Assembly: GCF_024206475.1 (NCBI RefSeq)
Contig: NZ_JAMBPR010000033.1
Coordinates: 1-64,000, forward strand
DNA length: 64,000 nucleotides
Direction: 5' to 3'
DNA from: Paraburkholderia sp. CNPSo 3274
Lineage (GTDB): Bacteria > Pseudomonadota > Gammaproteobacteria > Burkholderiales > Burkholderiaceae
Shown here: one piece after another, positions 43,197 to 51,262 of the stretch
Layout: each line of letters begins with the position of its first letter
How positions within the stretch are numbered: the stretch's first letter is position 1
Position numbers and translations under genes: made by a program
The notes under the pieces: generated by a model
The model's database searches: none
Told to the model about the DNA's origin: nothing
The model's input: only the letters and a program-made list of their open reading frames with translations

Positions 43197-43412
43197 TTAT
43201 GCCTCCGCCCCTTCGGTCTTAGGCTTCGGACCGGGCTTCTTGCGGATCAGCGAAGAAAGGTCTTCGGCCCATCCATCGGCTTCCGCTTCGGTCTGCGCAT
43301 CTGCCGAAGAAGCGATCAGCGTCTTGACGGTGCCGATATGCAGGCCAGTCTTGAGCGCATCCGCGTCGGCGAACTTCTCGCCCGAACGATAAAGCATCTT
43401 TGGAAATTCCAT
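43197..43412 (-). CDS. Small head-region protein
   Basis: Protein of 71 residues beginning MEFPKMLYRSGEKFADAD with a Lys/Pro-rich tail (RKKPGPKPKTEG). Stop abuts the gp4-like start directly. Short basic-tailed proteins of this kind recur beside coat genes in phages. Function not known. Confidence 0.6.
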   Translation of the reverse strand: MEFPKMLYRSGEKFADADALKTGLHIGTVKTLIASSADAQTEAEADGWAEDLSSLIRKKPGPKPKTEGAEA

Positions 43413-43415
43413 GGC

Positions 43416-43748
43416 TTATGCGCTCATCACGGAAGGAGGCGGCGAGTACTCGCAACGCGTCACGTTCAAGAGATAGATTTCCGCCGTGGGCGTAATCGCC
43501 CCAGTGGTCACGTTGCCAAACTGAACGGCGATCTGGTTTGCGGCGACCACGCGCACGTTCGAGACAACGAGTCCCGAAGTATGCGAAGGCTTGTTGATCG
43601 AGACGAAATCGTTCATCTGAACGCCCGGAAGCGTATAGGTGGTTTCTACCGTCGAATTGGCGGCGATGTTCGTCCCGTTGTTCGGTGTGAGCGTGACCTG
43701 AAGATTTTCTTCGAGCATCACGTTTCCGCGGCAGACTGTCGTTGCCAT
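43416..43748 (-). CDS. Small structural protein A (paralogue pair)
   Basis: Protein of 110 residues. Its second half (VTLTPNNGTNIAANSTVETT to EIYLLNVTR) aligns with that of the next upstream gene (43794-44186), including a shared QFGNVT/TFGNVT and a final N/RVTR. The beta-rich pattern suits a capsid decoration or head-fibre protein. The two genes look like a tandem duplication. Confidence 0.62.
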   Translation of the reverse strand: MATTVCRGNVMLEENLQVTLTPNNGTNIAANSTVETTYTLPGVQMNDFVSINKPSHTSGLVVSNVRVVAANQIAVQFGNVTTGAITPTAEIYLLNVTRCEYSPPPSVMSA

Positions 43749-43793
43749 ATGCTGTTCTCCAGAACTGGGAGAGCCGAAGCCCTCCCGATGGGG

Positions 43794-44186
43794 TTAGAAC
43801 GAGTTCATGTAGCCGGCGCCGGAGGCAACCGTGTCGAACGCCTGCAGACGGGTCACGCGCACCGTATAGATGCCGGCGGCGGGCGTGATCGGGCTGGCCG
43901 TCACGTTTCCGAAGGTGATCGTCAACTGGTCCGCCGGCGCGCCTGCGATGGTCGGCTGCGTGATGAGGCCCGCCTGGAAGGACGGACCTGCGATCACTTC
44001 GCAGACGTCGCCCTGCTGAAGGCCAAGGCCCGATGCAGCGAAGTTCTGCTGCGCGGTCGTGTTGGCAGCAACGGCCACCGGCGTGATGGAGACGGTCGTG
44101 ATGATCGCCATCTTCTGCAGGTTGCCGATGGGCAGGCACGGTACCGGATTTGCGGTAATCGCCGGGCCCGGATTCGTCGTGGTCAT
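43794..44186 (-). CDS. Small structural protein B (paralogue pair)
   Basis: Protein of 130 residues directly after the coat gene. Residues about 30-120 (VSITPVAVAANTTAQQNF to GIYTVRVTR) align with protein A downstream. The first 25 residues (NPGPAITANPVPC) are unrelated to A. Position beside coat supports a decoration role. Confidence 0.62.
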   Translation of the reverse strand: MTTTNPGPAITANPVPCLPIGNLQKMAIITTVSITPVAVAANTTAQQNFAASGLGLQQGDVCEVIAGPSFQAGLITQPTIAGAPADQLTITFGNVTASPITPAAGIYTVRVTRLQAFDTVASGAGYMNSF

Positions 44187-44208
44187 TTCGAGACTCCTGA
44201 GAAAGGGA

Positions 44209-44226
44209 AAGCCCCTTGCGGGGCTT
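44209..44226 (-). terminator. Terminator after coat gene
   Basis: The stem AAGCCCC/GGGGCTT with TTGC loop is followed on the minus strand by TCCCTTTC. It ends much of the coat message before the decoration-type genes. Confidence 0.7.
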
Positions 44227-44235
44227 CAGATCGGG

Positions 44236-45552
44236 TTAGCCGGCGACTCGGCAGGCGAGTTCGCGGTACAGGGACGCCCAGCCATACAGCACATCGAAAC
44301 GCGCCGGAATGGCATCGTTATTGATGGTGTACTGGCGCACGATGCGGATCGACAGGCCGGTCATCTTGTCGGCCGCGCGACCCGCGAAGTGCACGCCATC
44401 GGGCAATTCAAGATCGGCAGTTGCCAGCGTGAACGCGTTCTTGTGCATCGCGATCGATTGCGGCGAGTAAGCATTCGCCGAGCCGAACACGGTGATGGCC
44501 GCATTGTTGGCCGGAGCCGCAGACACGTTCTGGAACTGGCCCGCACTGATGATCGCAGGCGCGATCGTGAGCTGGAGCTGGCCCGAACCGTTCGACGCAT
44601 ATTGGCCGCCGATGACCTGACCGAGGCTGTTGAAGACCGGCGTGAAGGTGCCAGCCGCGGGCGTGCCAACTGCAGGACGCACGACGAACTGGCGAAGCTG
44701 GTTGGAGCCCCACTGCGCGCGGTTCTGCGGGTTGACCGCATAGACGCCTGCAATGGTGATGACGTCGCCCACGTTCAGCACGTTGGTCGTAGCCGTCCAG
44801 CCGGTCGTGTAGAGCGTACCGTTGTCCTGCCAGCCCGACGCGATGAGCGCCGACGAGGCATTGCCCGTCGAGAACACAGGTGTGCCGCCCTGCGCGCCGA
44901 CCTGATACGAGGCGATGTTCTGGCTCTGGTACCAGTCGAAGCCGAGCGTATCTTTACCGAGCAGGCCCTTCTTGTACATCTCGCCGATCGTCGCCGCCGG
45001 GTTGAAGAGACCCTTGAGCGCGTCGGCCATGCTCACCATCGAGAACGGATCGAGCAGGATGCAGCGGTCGCCGTCATCCGGAGCCGCTTCCGAATCCATG
45101 ATGGCCTTGGCCGTCAGGGCGGTCAGTGCAGCGGTCGGCTTGGTGCCCGGCGTGCCCACGGCGTTGGCCGTATTCTGATAGGCGAAGGTTGTACCGTCGA
45201 AGTCCACCTTGTTGGCGATGGCGGCCACTGCGGGCTTGATGAGACGGCCCTTGAAGTCATCCATCGACAGCAGCAGATCCGCGGTCGAGAACTGCGTATC
45301 GACGTGGAACTGCGTGGTGAGCGTGACGGGCACGCTGCCTTCGACGAAGTCTTCCACGTTCAGCGCGGGACCGACCGTGCCCTTGAAGCGGGCCGGGCGG
45401 CGGACGTTGACCGTATAACCGATCTTCGCGCCGGCAATGGCGAATTTGTCGTCGTACTCCTTGTTCACCTTGTCGGAGAACACGAGTTCGTTTTCGAGGA
45501 CCATCAGCGATTCATAGGTGATGTCGCTGATGGTCAACATGACGTTGGACAT
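44236..45552 (-). CDS. Major coat protein (P22 gp5-like)
   Basis: HK97-fold coat of 438 residues (P22: 430). ITYESLMVLENELVFSDKVN at the start and the block YTVNVRRPARFKG match the P22 coat family, and a long I-domain-like insertion lies around residues 225-340 (GWQDNGTLYTTGWT, then VGDVITIAGVYAVN). P22 coat folding needs GroEL/GroES, of interest given the GroES-like gene in this operon. Hairpins flank the gene on both sides. Confidence 0.9.
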   Translation of the reverse strand: MSNVMLTISDITYESLMVLENELVFSDKVNKEYDDKFAIAGAKIGYTVNVRRPARFKGTVGPALNVEDFVEGSVPVTLTTQFHVDTQFSTADLLLSMDDFKGRLIKPAVAAIANKVDFDGTTFAYQNTANAVGTPGTKPTAALTALTAKAIMDSEAAPDDGDRCILLDPFSMVSMADALKGLFNPAATIGEMYKKGLLGKDTLGFDWYQSQNIASYQVGAQGGTPVFSTGNASSALIASGWQDNGTLYTTGWTATTNVLNVGDVITIAGVYAVNPQNRAQWGSNQLRQFVVRPAVGTPAAGTFTPVFNSLGQVIGGQYASNGSGQLQLTIAPAIISAGQFQNVSAAPANNAAITVFGSANAYSPQSIAMHKNAFTLATADLELPDGVHFAGRAADKMTGLSIRIVRQYTINNDAIPARFDVLYGWASLYRELACRVAG

Positions 45553-45574
45553 TTCAGGCTCCGTAAACGACGAA

Positions 45575-45593
45575 GCCCCGCACTCGGCGGGGC
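45575..45593 (-). promoter_or_regulatory. Hairpin between scaffold and coat genes
   Basis: The stem GCCCCG/CGGGGC with 7-nt loop lies 22 bp before the coat start on the minus strand. Only a weak T-run follows, so it could be an RNA-stability or processing element rather than a full terminator. Confidence 0.5.
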
Positions 45594-45612
45594 CTCAATG
45601 GTCTGGGTGGCG

Positions 45613-46518
45613 TTAGCGCTTTCGTCTGGCTGCTTCCTGCTGCTGACGCATGGCCTTGTACTCGGCATACGTCATCTGCGAGGTCGGCTTTTCGGCGGAC
45701 CCCGATGCATCAGAAAGCGGTTCGATGGGCGCTGGCGCCTTCGATTTTTCGGGTGTTGCGGATGCTGCTGCGGCAGGCGCGTCTTTCTTCGCAGGGGCCT
45801 TGTCGGCGGCCAGCCGGTCCTCGAGCTTTCCGAGCATGCGCACTGCCGAAGTGAGGCTCATGCCCCGCAGCAGTCGTGCTTCGTCGGGATTCTTCGCGAG
45901 GTAATAGGCCAGTTCGTGGCCATAATCGCTTTCAACAATTGCCATATAGATGGGATTCGGGAGATCGATTTCAGACTTCCCTACTACATCGTCATAGTCC
46001 GGCATCGTTTCGCGCGCTGCCTTGCCACGACGATCCCAGCTATCGGCCAATTGCTGCTGTGCGGCCTGCATGCGTGCCTGCTGCTCTTCCTGCTGTCGCT
46101 CGGCAAGCTTCTGATCCACCTTCCAGTCGGTGAGCGCCTCGTGATAGTCCGCCTCGGTGACGAACTGCGCGCGCTCCGGCTTTGGATCGGGTTCTTTCGG
46201 CGCGGGTGTTGCCTGCGCGGCCTGCATCTGTTCGCGCAGTTCAGCAAGCTCGGCGCGCAAGACTTCTGCTTCCGTGCGTGCATCGTTGCGTTCGTGACGC
46301 GTGCGTACCAGTTCCTCGATCAGGGGTTTCTTCTTCGGCTGCTGCTGTGGCGATTCCTGACCGACAGGAGTTTCTATGCCCGTCTTGCCCTCTTCGCCCG
46401 TCTTTTCAGGCGCTGGAGTGGCAGGGGCTGCGTCAGCCGCGGGAGTCGCGGCCGGTGCTTCGCCGGTCAAGCGTTGCATCAGCGTTTCGGAAGTGACAAC
46501 AGTTGCGGTCTTCGACAT
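45613..46518 (-). CDS. Scaffolding protein
   Basis: Protein of 301 residues, highly charged and helical with a long coiled coil (RNDARTEAEVLRAELAELRE, then QQEEQQARMQAAQQQLADSW), Ala/Pro-rich flanks, and a basic C-terminal helix (EYKAMRQQQEAARRKR) like the coat-binding end of P22 gp8. Place between portal and coat supports the call. The start MSKTATVV at 46518 is chosen over an earlier ATG. Confidence 0.78.
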   Translation of the reverse strand: MSKTATVVTSETLMQRLTGEAPAATPAADAAPATPAPEKTGEEGKTGIETPVGQESPQQQPKKKPLIEELVRTRHERNDARTEAEVLRAELAELREQMQAAQATPAPKEPDPKPERAQFVTEADYHEALTDWKVDQKLAERQQEEQQARMQAAQQQLADSWDRRGKAARETMPDYDDVVGKSEIDLPNPIYMAIVESDYGHELAYYLAKNPDEARLLRGMSLTSAVRMLGKLEDRLAADKAPAKKDAPAAAASATPEKSKAPAPIEPLSDASGSAEKPTSQMTYAEYKAMRQQQEAARRKR

Positions 46519-46537
46519 GGATCTCTCCACGATCCCC

Positions 46538-46577
46538 AATAAAAACGCCCCACACGGCGGGGTGACCGTGTGGGGCG
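46538..46577 (-). terminator. Terminator between portal and scaffold genes
   Basis: A strong 12-bp stem (CGCCCCACACGG/CCGTGTGGGGCG) is followed on the minus strand by TTTTTATT. In an operon needing both sides, readthrough or antitermination is implied. Confidence 0.8.
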
Positions 46578-46596
46578 AGAGTGAAACGGGTACTGC

Positions 46597-48651
46597 CTAT
46601 TCGGTGGCGGCCTTGTCTGCGCCTGCGTCGATGCGCGCCTCTTCCTTCTTCAGGTCGAGATGCGCGAGGATCAGCGCAATGCTGTCCTGCATCGATTGCA
46701 TGGTGATCGCGGTCGCGTCGCGGCTGGCGATGTCATGACGCTTGGTCTGATCCGTGAGCGCCGTACGCTGATTCTCGCCGGCCTGCTTCATCTGCTCGGA
46801 CGTAATGCGGTACTTGCGATCTAGCTCGGCTTGCTGAAGCGCGCTGCTCATCTGCTTGTTCTGCGCGACGAGATGCGCAATCAGCGACTTGGCCTGATCC
46901 GGCACATCATCGGGAATCTGCGATTCGACGCCTGCAATAGGATTGGCCGCGGCGAGGCGATCCGCAATCTGGTCCGCACCGGGCCAGTCGAACTGGCGCA
47001 TCACGATGTCATCGGCGACCATCGCGACCTTCTCGCCCAGCGGCGTGGCCAGCATGCCGAGCATGTTGTCGGCCGCTTCCTCGCGCTTCGTGTCGTAGCC
47101 CGGGCCCACGTCCATCACGATGTCGTATTCGCCCATCGTGACGTCGTTGAGCACCTGCTGAATCGTGCCGGCCTCGTCGCGCTGCTTCTGGTTGATCGTG
47201 ACGCTATCAGGCACACCGTCTTCGCCGATGATGCGAATCGTGCGCTGCGTGTCGTAGTAGTGCGGAACCCAGTCGAGGATCACCATGCCGGCATGCTTCA
47301 TGGTGATGCAGAGATTGTCGTAGAAGTGGAAGTTCGACCGGTCTGACTGCTTCTGGCGTCGCTGCACCATCGTGCCGGAGGTTTCCTGCCCTTCTGCACC
47401 CAGAGCCGGATCGAACATACCGGCCACGGCCTTCATATCCTCGCTGGCGCCCATGGCGGCATTGACCTGCGCTTGGGGCATGCCTTGCGGTTGCAGACGC
47501 TCAGGCGGCGGCGCAGGCGTCACGCCATCGATCATGACGCCCTTGTACTTTAGGTGGGAGTAGCTGCGATTGTTCGCGTTGTCCCATTCTTCCTCGTGCC
47601 CCTCGATCTGACCTTCTTCGACCAGCCATGGAGCCTTTGGTGCGAGCGCGACGATTTCCGTCTCGGCGGTGCGCCAGAAGTTGTACATGCGCTGCGGATC
47701 CTGAAGACCGCGCACCATGCCGTAGCGAATCACCTTGCCGTCGATGTCGTATTCGGCACCGTAGACCGGGAAAACCGGAATCCAGCGGCCCGGCAACTCG
47801 CGCTGATCGAGGATCTCGAGCGCGGTCATCTTGTACCACATGAGCCGGCGGCGCACCGTGGCGCGTTCCTGGGCGACCGTCACGCCTGCGGCCTGCATCT
47901 CGTCGAGCTTGGCCTGTGACTTGAAAACGGTCTTCCCGTTGCTCAGCAGCCAGAGCGTGTCCTCGACCTTGTCGAGCTTGAAGTACTCAGCCACGCGAAT
48001 TTCATCGCCATTGGCCCAGTCGTTCAACTCATCGCCAGCGCCCAGCGCCTTGAAATCCACCCACTTCGCCTTCGGGTACTTGCGCTGGAATTTCTTTTTG
48101 CGCATCCGGTCGGTGATGATGCACCACTCAGCGTCCGAGCCATCCAGTTCGACGCTCGCGGGATCGAAATAGACCGTGAAGCGATTGCGGATGCGATTGA
48201 AACAGATTTCCTGATCGAAGCTGTTCTCGCGCACATAGCGCGTGTTCAAGCGGAAGTATCCGAGGCCCGTGCGCACCTGCCAGTCAGCCGCGGTATCGTA
48301 GGCGGTGTCGGCCTTGCTCTTGACCTGAATGTGGCGGATGAGCCCAGCAATGACTTTTGCCTTCTGCTTGTCGGCACCATCCGAGATCGCATGCACCTGA
48401 ATGCGCGGACGCTGCTCGCGCATGTTGTTCACGACCTGACGCACGAAACTGTCGGTCTTGTTGATCACGAGACACGGGCGATGCTCAAGCTCGCGCGCGC
48501 TCTGGATCATGTCTGGCCACTGATCGCCAGCGGCAAACTTCAGGTCGTTGAGCGCTTCCGAGCGATTTTCGGTTTCCGCCTCAACTGCTGTTTTGAGGTT
48601 GTCGTTGCATTCCTTGATGATCGGATTGCGCACTTCGGCTGATGTCTTCAT
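46597..48651 (-). CDS. Portal protein (P22 gp1-like)
   Basis: DNA-entry vertex protein of 684 residues (P22: 725). The N-terminal half has KFAAGDQWPDMI, NKTDSFVRQVVNNMREQRPR and WQVRTGLGYFRLNTRYV; the middle has ALAPKAPWLVEEGQ; the C-terminus is a helical barrel rich in Gln and Ala. These match P22-type portals. The start at 48651 overlaps the TerL stop by 4 nt (ATGA). Confidence 0.88.
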   Translation of the reverse strand: MKTSAEVRNPIIKECNDNLKTAVEAETENRSEALNDLKFAAGDQWPDMIQSARELEHRPCLVINKTDSFVRQVVNNMREQRPRIQVHAISDGADKQKAKVIAGLIRHIQVKSKADTAYDTAADWQVRTGLGYFRLNTRYVRENSFDQEICFNRIRNRFTVYFDPASVELDGSDAEWCIITDRMRKKKFQRKYPKAKWVDFKALGAGDELNDWANGDEIRVAEYFKLDKVEDTLWLLSNGKTVFKSQAKLDEMQAAGVTVAQERATVRRRLMWYKMTALEILDQRELPGRWIPVFPVYGAEYDIDGKVIRYGMVRGLQDPQRMYNFWRTAETEIVALAPKAPWLVEEGQIEGHEEEWDNANNRSYSHLKYKGVMIDGVTPAPPPERLQPQGMPQAQVNAAMGASEDMKAVAGMFDPALGAEGQETSGTMVQRRQKQSDRSNFHFYDNLCITMKHAGMVILDWVPHYYDTQRTIRIIGEDGVPDSVTINQKQRDEAGTIQQVLNDVTMGEYDIVMDVGPGYDTKREEAADNMLGMLATPLGEKVAMVADDIVMRQFDWPGADQIADRLAAANPIAGVESQIPDDVPDQAKSLIAHLVAQNKQMSSALQQAELDRKYRITSEQMKQAGENQRTALTDQTKRHDIASRDATAITMQSMQDSIALILAHLDLKKEEARIDAGADKAATE

Positions 48652-49886
48652 GCCATCCATCCGCCTGCGCCTGCAAAGCGCCCAACGGGTTTCGCCTTGG
48701 GCGTGACAACGCGCTTGACGGCACGGCGCGCGCCTTCACACGCATAGCGCAGGGCATCAATCACGTGATTGTCCTTGTCATCGAGGATGGGAACGACCTT
48801 GTCGGTCATCGGATCGGTCTTGTAGCGATAGAGCGAAAGCTCATCGATTGTGTGCTGGCAACGCGGATGCACGACGATGTCGAAACTCTTCAGAAATTCG
48901 ACACCCTCTTCGAGTGACTTCGCGCCCTTCACAGCTGGCACGATCTTCGGGAAACCATGCTTCTGCATATGGCTGATTGTCTCGGGACGTGCCGAATCGG
49001 CCGTAATAGGCCACTTCTCTGCCTCAGGCACGCTCATGAACAGTTCCGGCAGGTTCACGATCTCGCAGCCGACCTGATAGGCCTCGTGATCGATATAGAG
49101 CGCGTTGCCTTCCATCGAGCAGCGCACGAGCACGCTTGGATCGACCGAAAAGCCCCAGTCCGCACCCAGGCGAAAGATGGTCCCCGCCGGGCGCTCGAAT
49201 TCCTCGATGCGCCAGTTGCGGAACACACGCGCCTCGCTCGATTGCTGATAGCCCCCGAGCCAGATGTGCACATATTTGTCGGGGTCGCGACGCTTGTCGT
49301 ACTCCATTTCGGAGCGCAGCACGTCGGGAAACTTCGGGTTGTCCGCGAAGTTCGCCTCAATCACGCGCGAATCTGGCGGAGGATTCTCAGAGCGAAGGAG
49401 CGCATCGACAGGGTCAGTCTCGAAGCGCGGATTCCATGAGAACCAGAGTTGTGAGAGCGGCTTGCGGATCGTCGGGCGCAGCATGTCGAGCGACTTCTGG
49501 CTGAGCGTCTGCGCTTCTTCCACCCATGACGCGTCGAAGCCTTCGAGCGACTTGATGGACTCGGCGGTATGGTTCTGCATGCCCTGGAAGATGATCAGGC
49601 CGCCGTGAATGCTCTTGATCTTCGCGTCCTGCACATCGAAGTAGTAGCCCGCATTCATCGATTCGATCTTCGCTTCGAGAAGTTTCTTGACCGACTGATC
49701 CAGCGACTTCTGGTTTTCGCGCACACAGACGAGATCGAACTTCTCCATCACCGATCGTTCAATCGCCAGCTCGCCGAAGAAGTGAGATTTTCCCGAACCC
49801 CGGCCGCCGTGCGCGCCCAGATAGCGAAGGCCGTCATCGAGCAGCGGCGCGAACACGCGCGGCGTCTCGATCACGATCTCGTTCAC
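48648..49886 (-). CDS. Terminase large subunit
   Basis: Packaging motor and nuclease of 412 residues. Walker A is GGRGSGKSH (27-35) and Walker B LEGFDASWVEEAQ (about 114-126). The C-terminal nuclease domain shows GADWGFSVDPS and DKDNHVIDALRYA with conserved aspartates. It belongs to the terminase_3/PBSX-like group. It is coupled to both neighbours by ATGA overlaps. Confidence 0.93.
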   Translation of the reverse strand: MNEIVIETPRVFAPLLDDGLRYLGAHGGRGSGKSHFFGELAIERSVMEKFDLVCVRENQKSLDQSVKKLLEAKIESMNAGYYFDVQDAKIKSIHGGLIIFQGMQNHTAESIKSLEGFDASWVEEAQTLSQKSLDMLRPTIRKPLSQLWFSWNPRFETDPVDALLRSENPPPDSRVIEANFADNPKFPDVLRSEMEYDKRRDPDKYVHIWLGGYQQSSEARVFRNWRIEEFERPAGTIFRLGADWGFSVDPSVLVRCSMEGNALYIDHEAYQVGCEIVNLPELFMSVPEAEKWPITADSARPETISHMQKHGFPKIVPAVKGAKSLEEGVEFLKSFDIVVHPRCQHTIDELSLYRYKTDPMTDKVVPILDDKDNHVIDALRYACEGARRAVKRVVTPKAKPVGRFAGAGGWMA

Positions 49887-50248
49887 TTTTTCTCAGGTTC
49901 TTTCGGGTCGATGATGCGGCGCGTGACAGTCTCGATCTTGCCGCTCAGATTGGCGTTGATATCCGCCTTGTCGCGCCATCCCATCTTGTTCTTGGACCAC
50001 CAGATGATGGCGGTCACGTCGCCCTGGATGCAGCGATTGAAGAGTGCGCCGACCACGCGCGCGTTGGCATGCTTCGATCCTTCGTTGAGCGCTGCGGCGA
50101 ATGCCGGATGGTCACGCTTCCAGTTCTTGATCGTGCGCCCGGTCACACCGAGCAGCGGCCCGATCTCTTCCTGCGTCGCGCCCAGCAGCGAGTAATTCCG
50201 CGCCAGCTCGATGAACTCTTCGCGGAATGCTGTCGGGCGTCCAGCCAT
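49883..50248 (-). CDS. Terminase small subunit
   Basis: Protein of 121 residues that recognises the packaging site. The N-terminal helix-turn-helix reads ATQEEIGPLLGVTGRTIKNW, preceded by MAGRPTAF typical of TerS. The C-terminal part is helical. The ATG shares one base with the upstream stop (TGATG). A GTG three bases earlier is an alternative. Confidence 0.88.
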   Translation of the reverse strand: MAGRPTAFREEFIELARNYSLLGATQEEIGPLLGVTGRTIKNWKRDHPAFAAALNEGSKHANARVVGALFNRCIQGDVTAIIWWSKNKMGWRDKADINANLSGKIETVTRRIIDPKEPEKK

Positions 50249-50442
50249 CACTGCACCTCAGCCAGAAACCGCTTGTGGATGCCGCCGCACAGGCCCGTAT
50301 CCAGCACTTCGGCATCGACGAAATCTGCCTCGAAATCATCCGTTTCCTGGTTGTAGCCGTGAGCTGCCTGCAGGATTCGCACGCGCTTCCCATCGTTCGG
50401 GCTCGTCGGGTGGCAGATCACCATGATGTCGCCGGCTTTCAT
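50248..50442 (-). CDS. Small phage protein
   Basis: Protein of 64 residues beginning MKAGDIMVICHPTSPNDGKR, a compact SH3-like beta pattern (DFEADFVDAEVLDTGLCGGI). ATGA overlap with the upstream gene. Unknown function; encoded just before TerS. Confidence 0.6.
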   Translation of the reverse strand: MKAGDIMVICHPTSPNDGKRVRILQAAHGYNQETDDFEADFVDAEVLDTGLCGGIHKRFLAEVQ

Positions 50443-50627
50443 CGAACTGCCCCAAAACAGCCGCTGATCGAGTACTGCCAGCCGCGGTTGCCGATGCGCA
50501 CAATAAGCGGCATGCGATAGCTCAACGCGCGCACGTGGGCAGCCATATGCTCTGCACCCTGCATTGCATCGAGATGCGAGCGCAGTGCGGCGGTGAGCGC
50601 CTTGTCGAGCGCGCTGACGGGCTTCAT
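50439..50627 (-). CDS. Small phage protein
   Basis: Protein of 62 residues starting MKPVSALDKALTAALRSHLD with a helical first half and a short beta-hairpin end (LIVRIGNRGWQYSIS). Coupled by 4-nt overlaps to the GroES-like gene upstream and the next gene downstream. No family known. Confidence 0.55.
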   Translation of the reverse strand: MKPVSALDKALTAALRSHLDAMQGAEHMAAHVRALSYRMPLIVRIGNRGWQYSISGCFGAVR

Positions 50628-50929
50628 TCGAACACCCCACACACGTCCGCTTCCTGCATGAGCAGATAGCGTTGGTTCTCGTCGTCGTAGCATTCCTTGT
50701 GCAGGAACTCGCCGAACACGATGCGCTGGCCCGGCTCAACTGTCATCGGGCGGCGGTGACCGTCGCGGCCACGCTTGCCTGGTCCCACTGCCACGATCGT
50801 CCCGGTTCCGCCGAGCTGGCGCTTGCTCTCGATGTTCTGGCCGACTTTCACCAAGATGCCGCAATCGGTGATGTCCTCGCGGATCGCGTCAGGCAGCACG
50901 AGAATGCGGTCGTCAGTGGGCTGGATCAT
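50624..50929 (-). CDS. GroES-like co-chaperonin encoded by the phage
   Basis: Protein of 101 residues aligned with GroES end to end: IQPTDDRILVLPD (GroES: IRPLHDRVVVKR), a mobile-loop region 16-38 with GILV as the GroEL-binding anchor (GroES: GIVL), TGTIVAVGPGKRG for the strand-turn after the loop, VEPGQRIVFGEF, and a final LLMQEADVCGVFE. It would cap host GroEL and may widen its chamber or change its client range, as gp31 does for phage T4. It is cotranscribed with terminase, portal and coat genes. Confidence 0.85.
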   Translation of the reverse strand: MIQPTDDRILVLPDAIREDITDCGILVKVGQNIESKRQLGGTGTIVAVGPGKRGRDGHRRPMTVEPGQRIVFGEFLHKECYDDENQRYLLMQEADVCGVFE

Positions 50930-51072
50930 CTGCGGGCTTCCTTGCGCTTCATGGCGGCGCGCTTCTCGGAATAGGCGATGGCGACGGCCTGCTTCTGGGG
51001 CTTGCCAGCAGCCATCTCAGTTTTCACGTTCTTGCCGAACGCGTTCTTCGCGAGCGACTTGAGCAGCGGCAT
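50926..51072 (-). CDS. Small basic protein, DUF6496-like
   Basis: Protein of 48 residues: NAFGKNVKTEMAAGKPQKQA followed by VAIAYSEKRAAMKRK, the pattern of DUF6496 phage proteins. First gene of the late operon; GGAG lies seven bases before the ATG. It overlaps the GroES-like gene by 4 nt. Confidence 0.65.
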   Translation of the reverse strand: MPLLKSLAKNAFGKNVKTEMAAGKPQKQAVAIAYSEKRAAMKRKEARR

Positions 51073-51086
51073 GGCAGGCTCCGGAA

Positions 51087-51121
51087 TAAAAAAGCCCCCG
51101 ACGCCGGAAAGCGAACGGGGG
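51087..51121 (-). terminator. Second late-leader terminator
   Basis: CCCCCG (51095-51100) pairs with CGGGGG (51116-51121), 15-nt loop, and the minus strand then runs into TTTTTT. It lies 15 bp before the first late gene. Confidence 0.75.
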
Positions 51122-51169
51122 ACAGGAAACGCGACTCTCATCGCGTGGAGACACGGGCAGAAAAGCAAA

Positions 51170-51199
51170 AAGCCCGCGCGGCTTTCACCGAACGGGCTT
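51170..51199. terminator. First late-leader terminator (bidirectional)
   Basis: AAGCCCG (51170-51176) pairs with CGGGCTT (51193-51199), with T/A runs at both ends. On the minus strand it falls about 35-60 nt after the likely start of late transcription. Confidence 0.75.
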
Positions 51200-51233
51200 T
51201 TCTCTGGACGAACGCCGTCCAAACTGGTTTCGA

Positions 51234-51262
51234 AAGATATAGAAGATTTTTCGGAATGTCAA
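51234..51262 (-). promoter_or_regulatory. Late promoter (pR'-like)
   Basis: On the minus strand: TTGACA (51257-51262), 17 bp, TATCTT (51234-51239). The -35 overlaps the stop of the preceding gene. Two terminators follow before the first late gene, the arrangement of lambda pR'-tR' where Q protein allows readthrough. Confidence 0.65.

Noticed and set aside
48684..49886. Plus-strand frames across the terminase and portal genes
   Set aside because: Shadow frames without domains on the strand opposite to clear phage genes.
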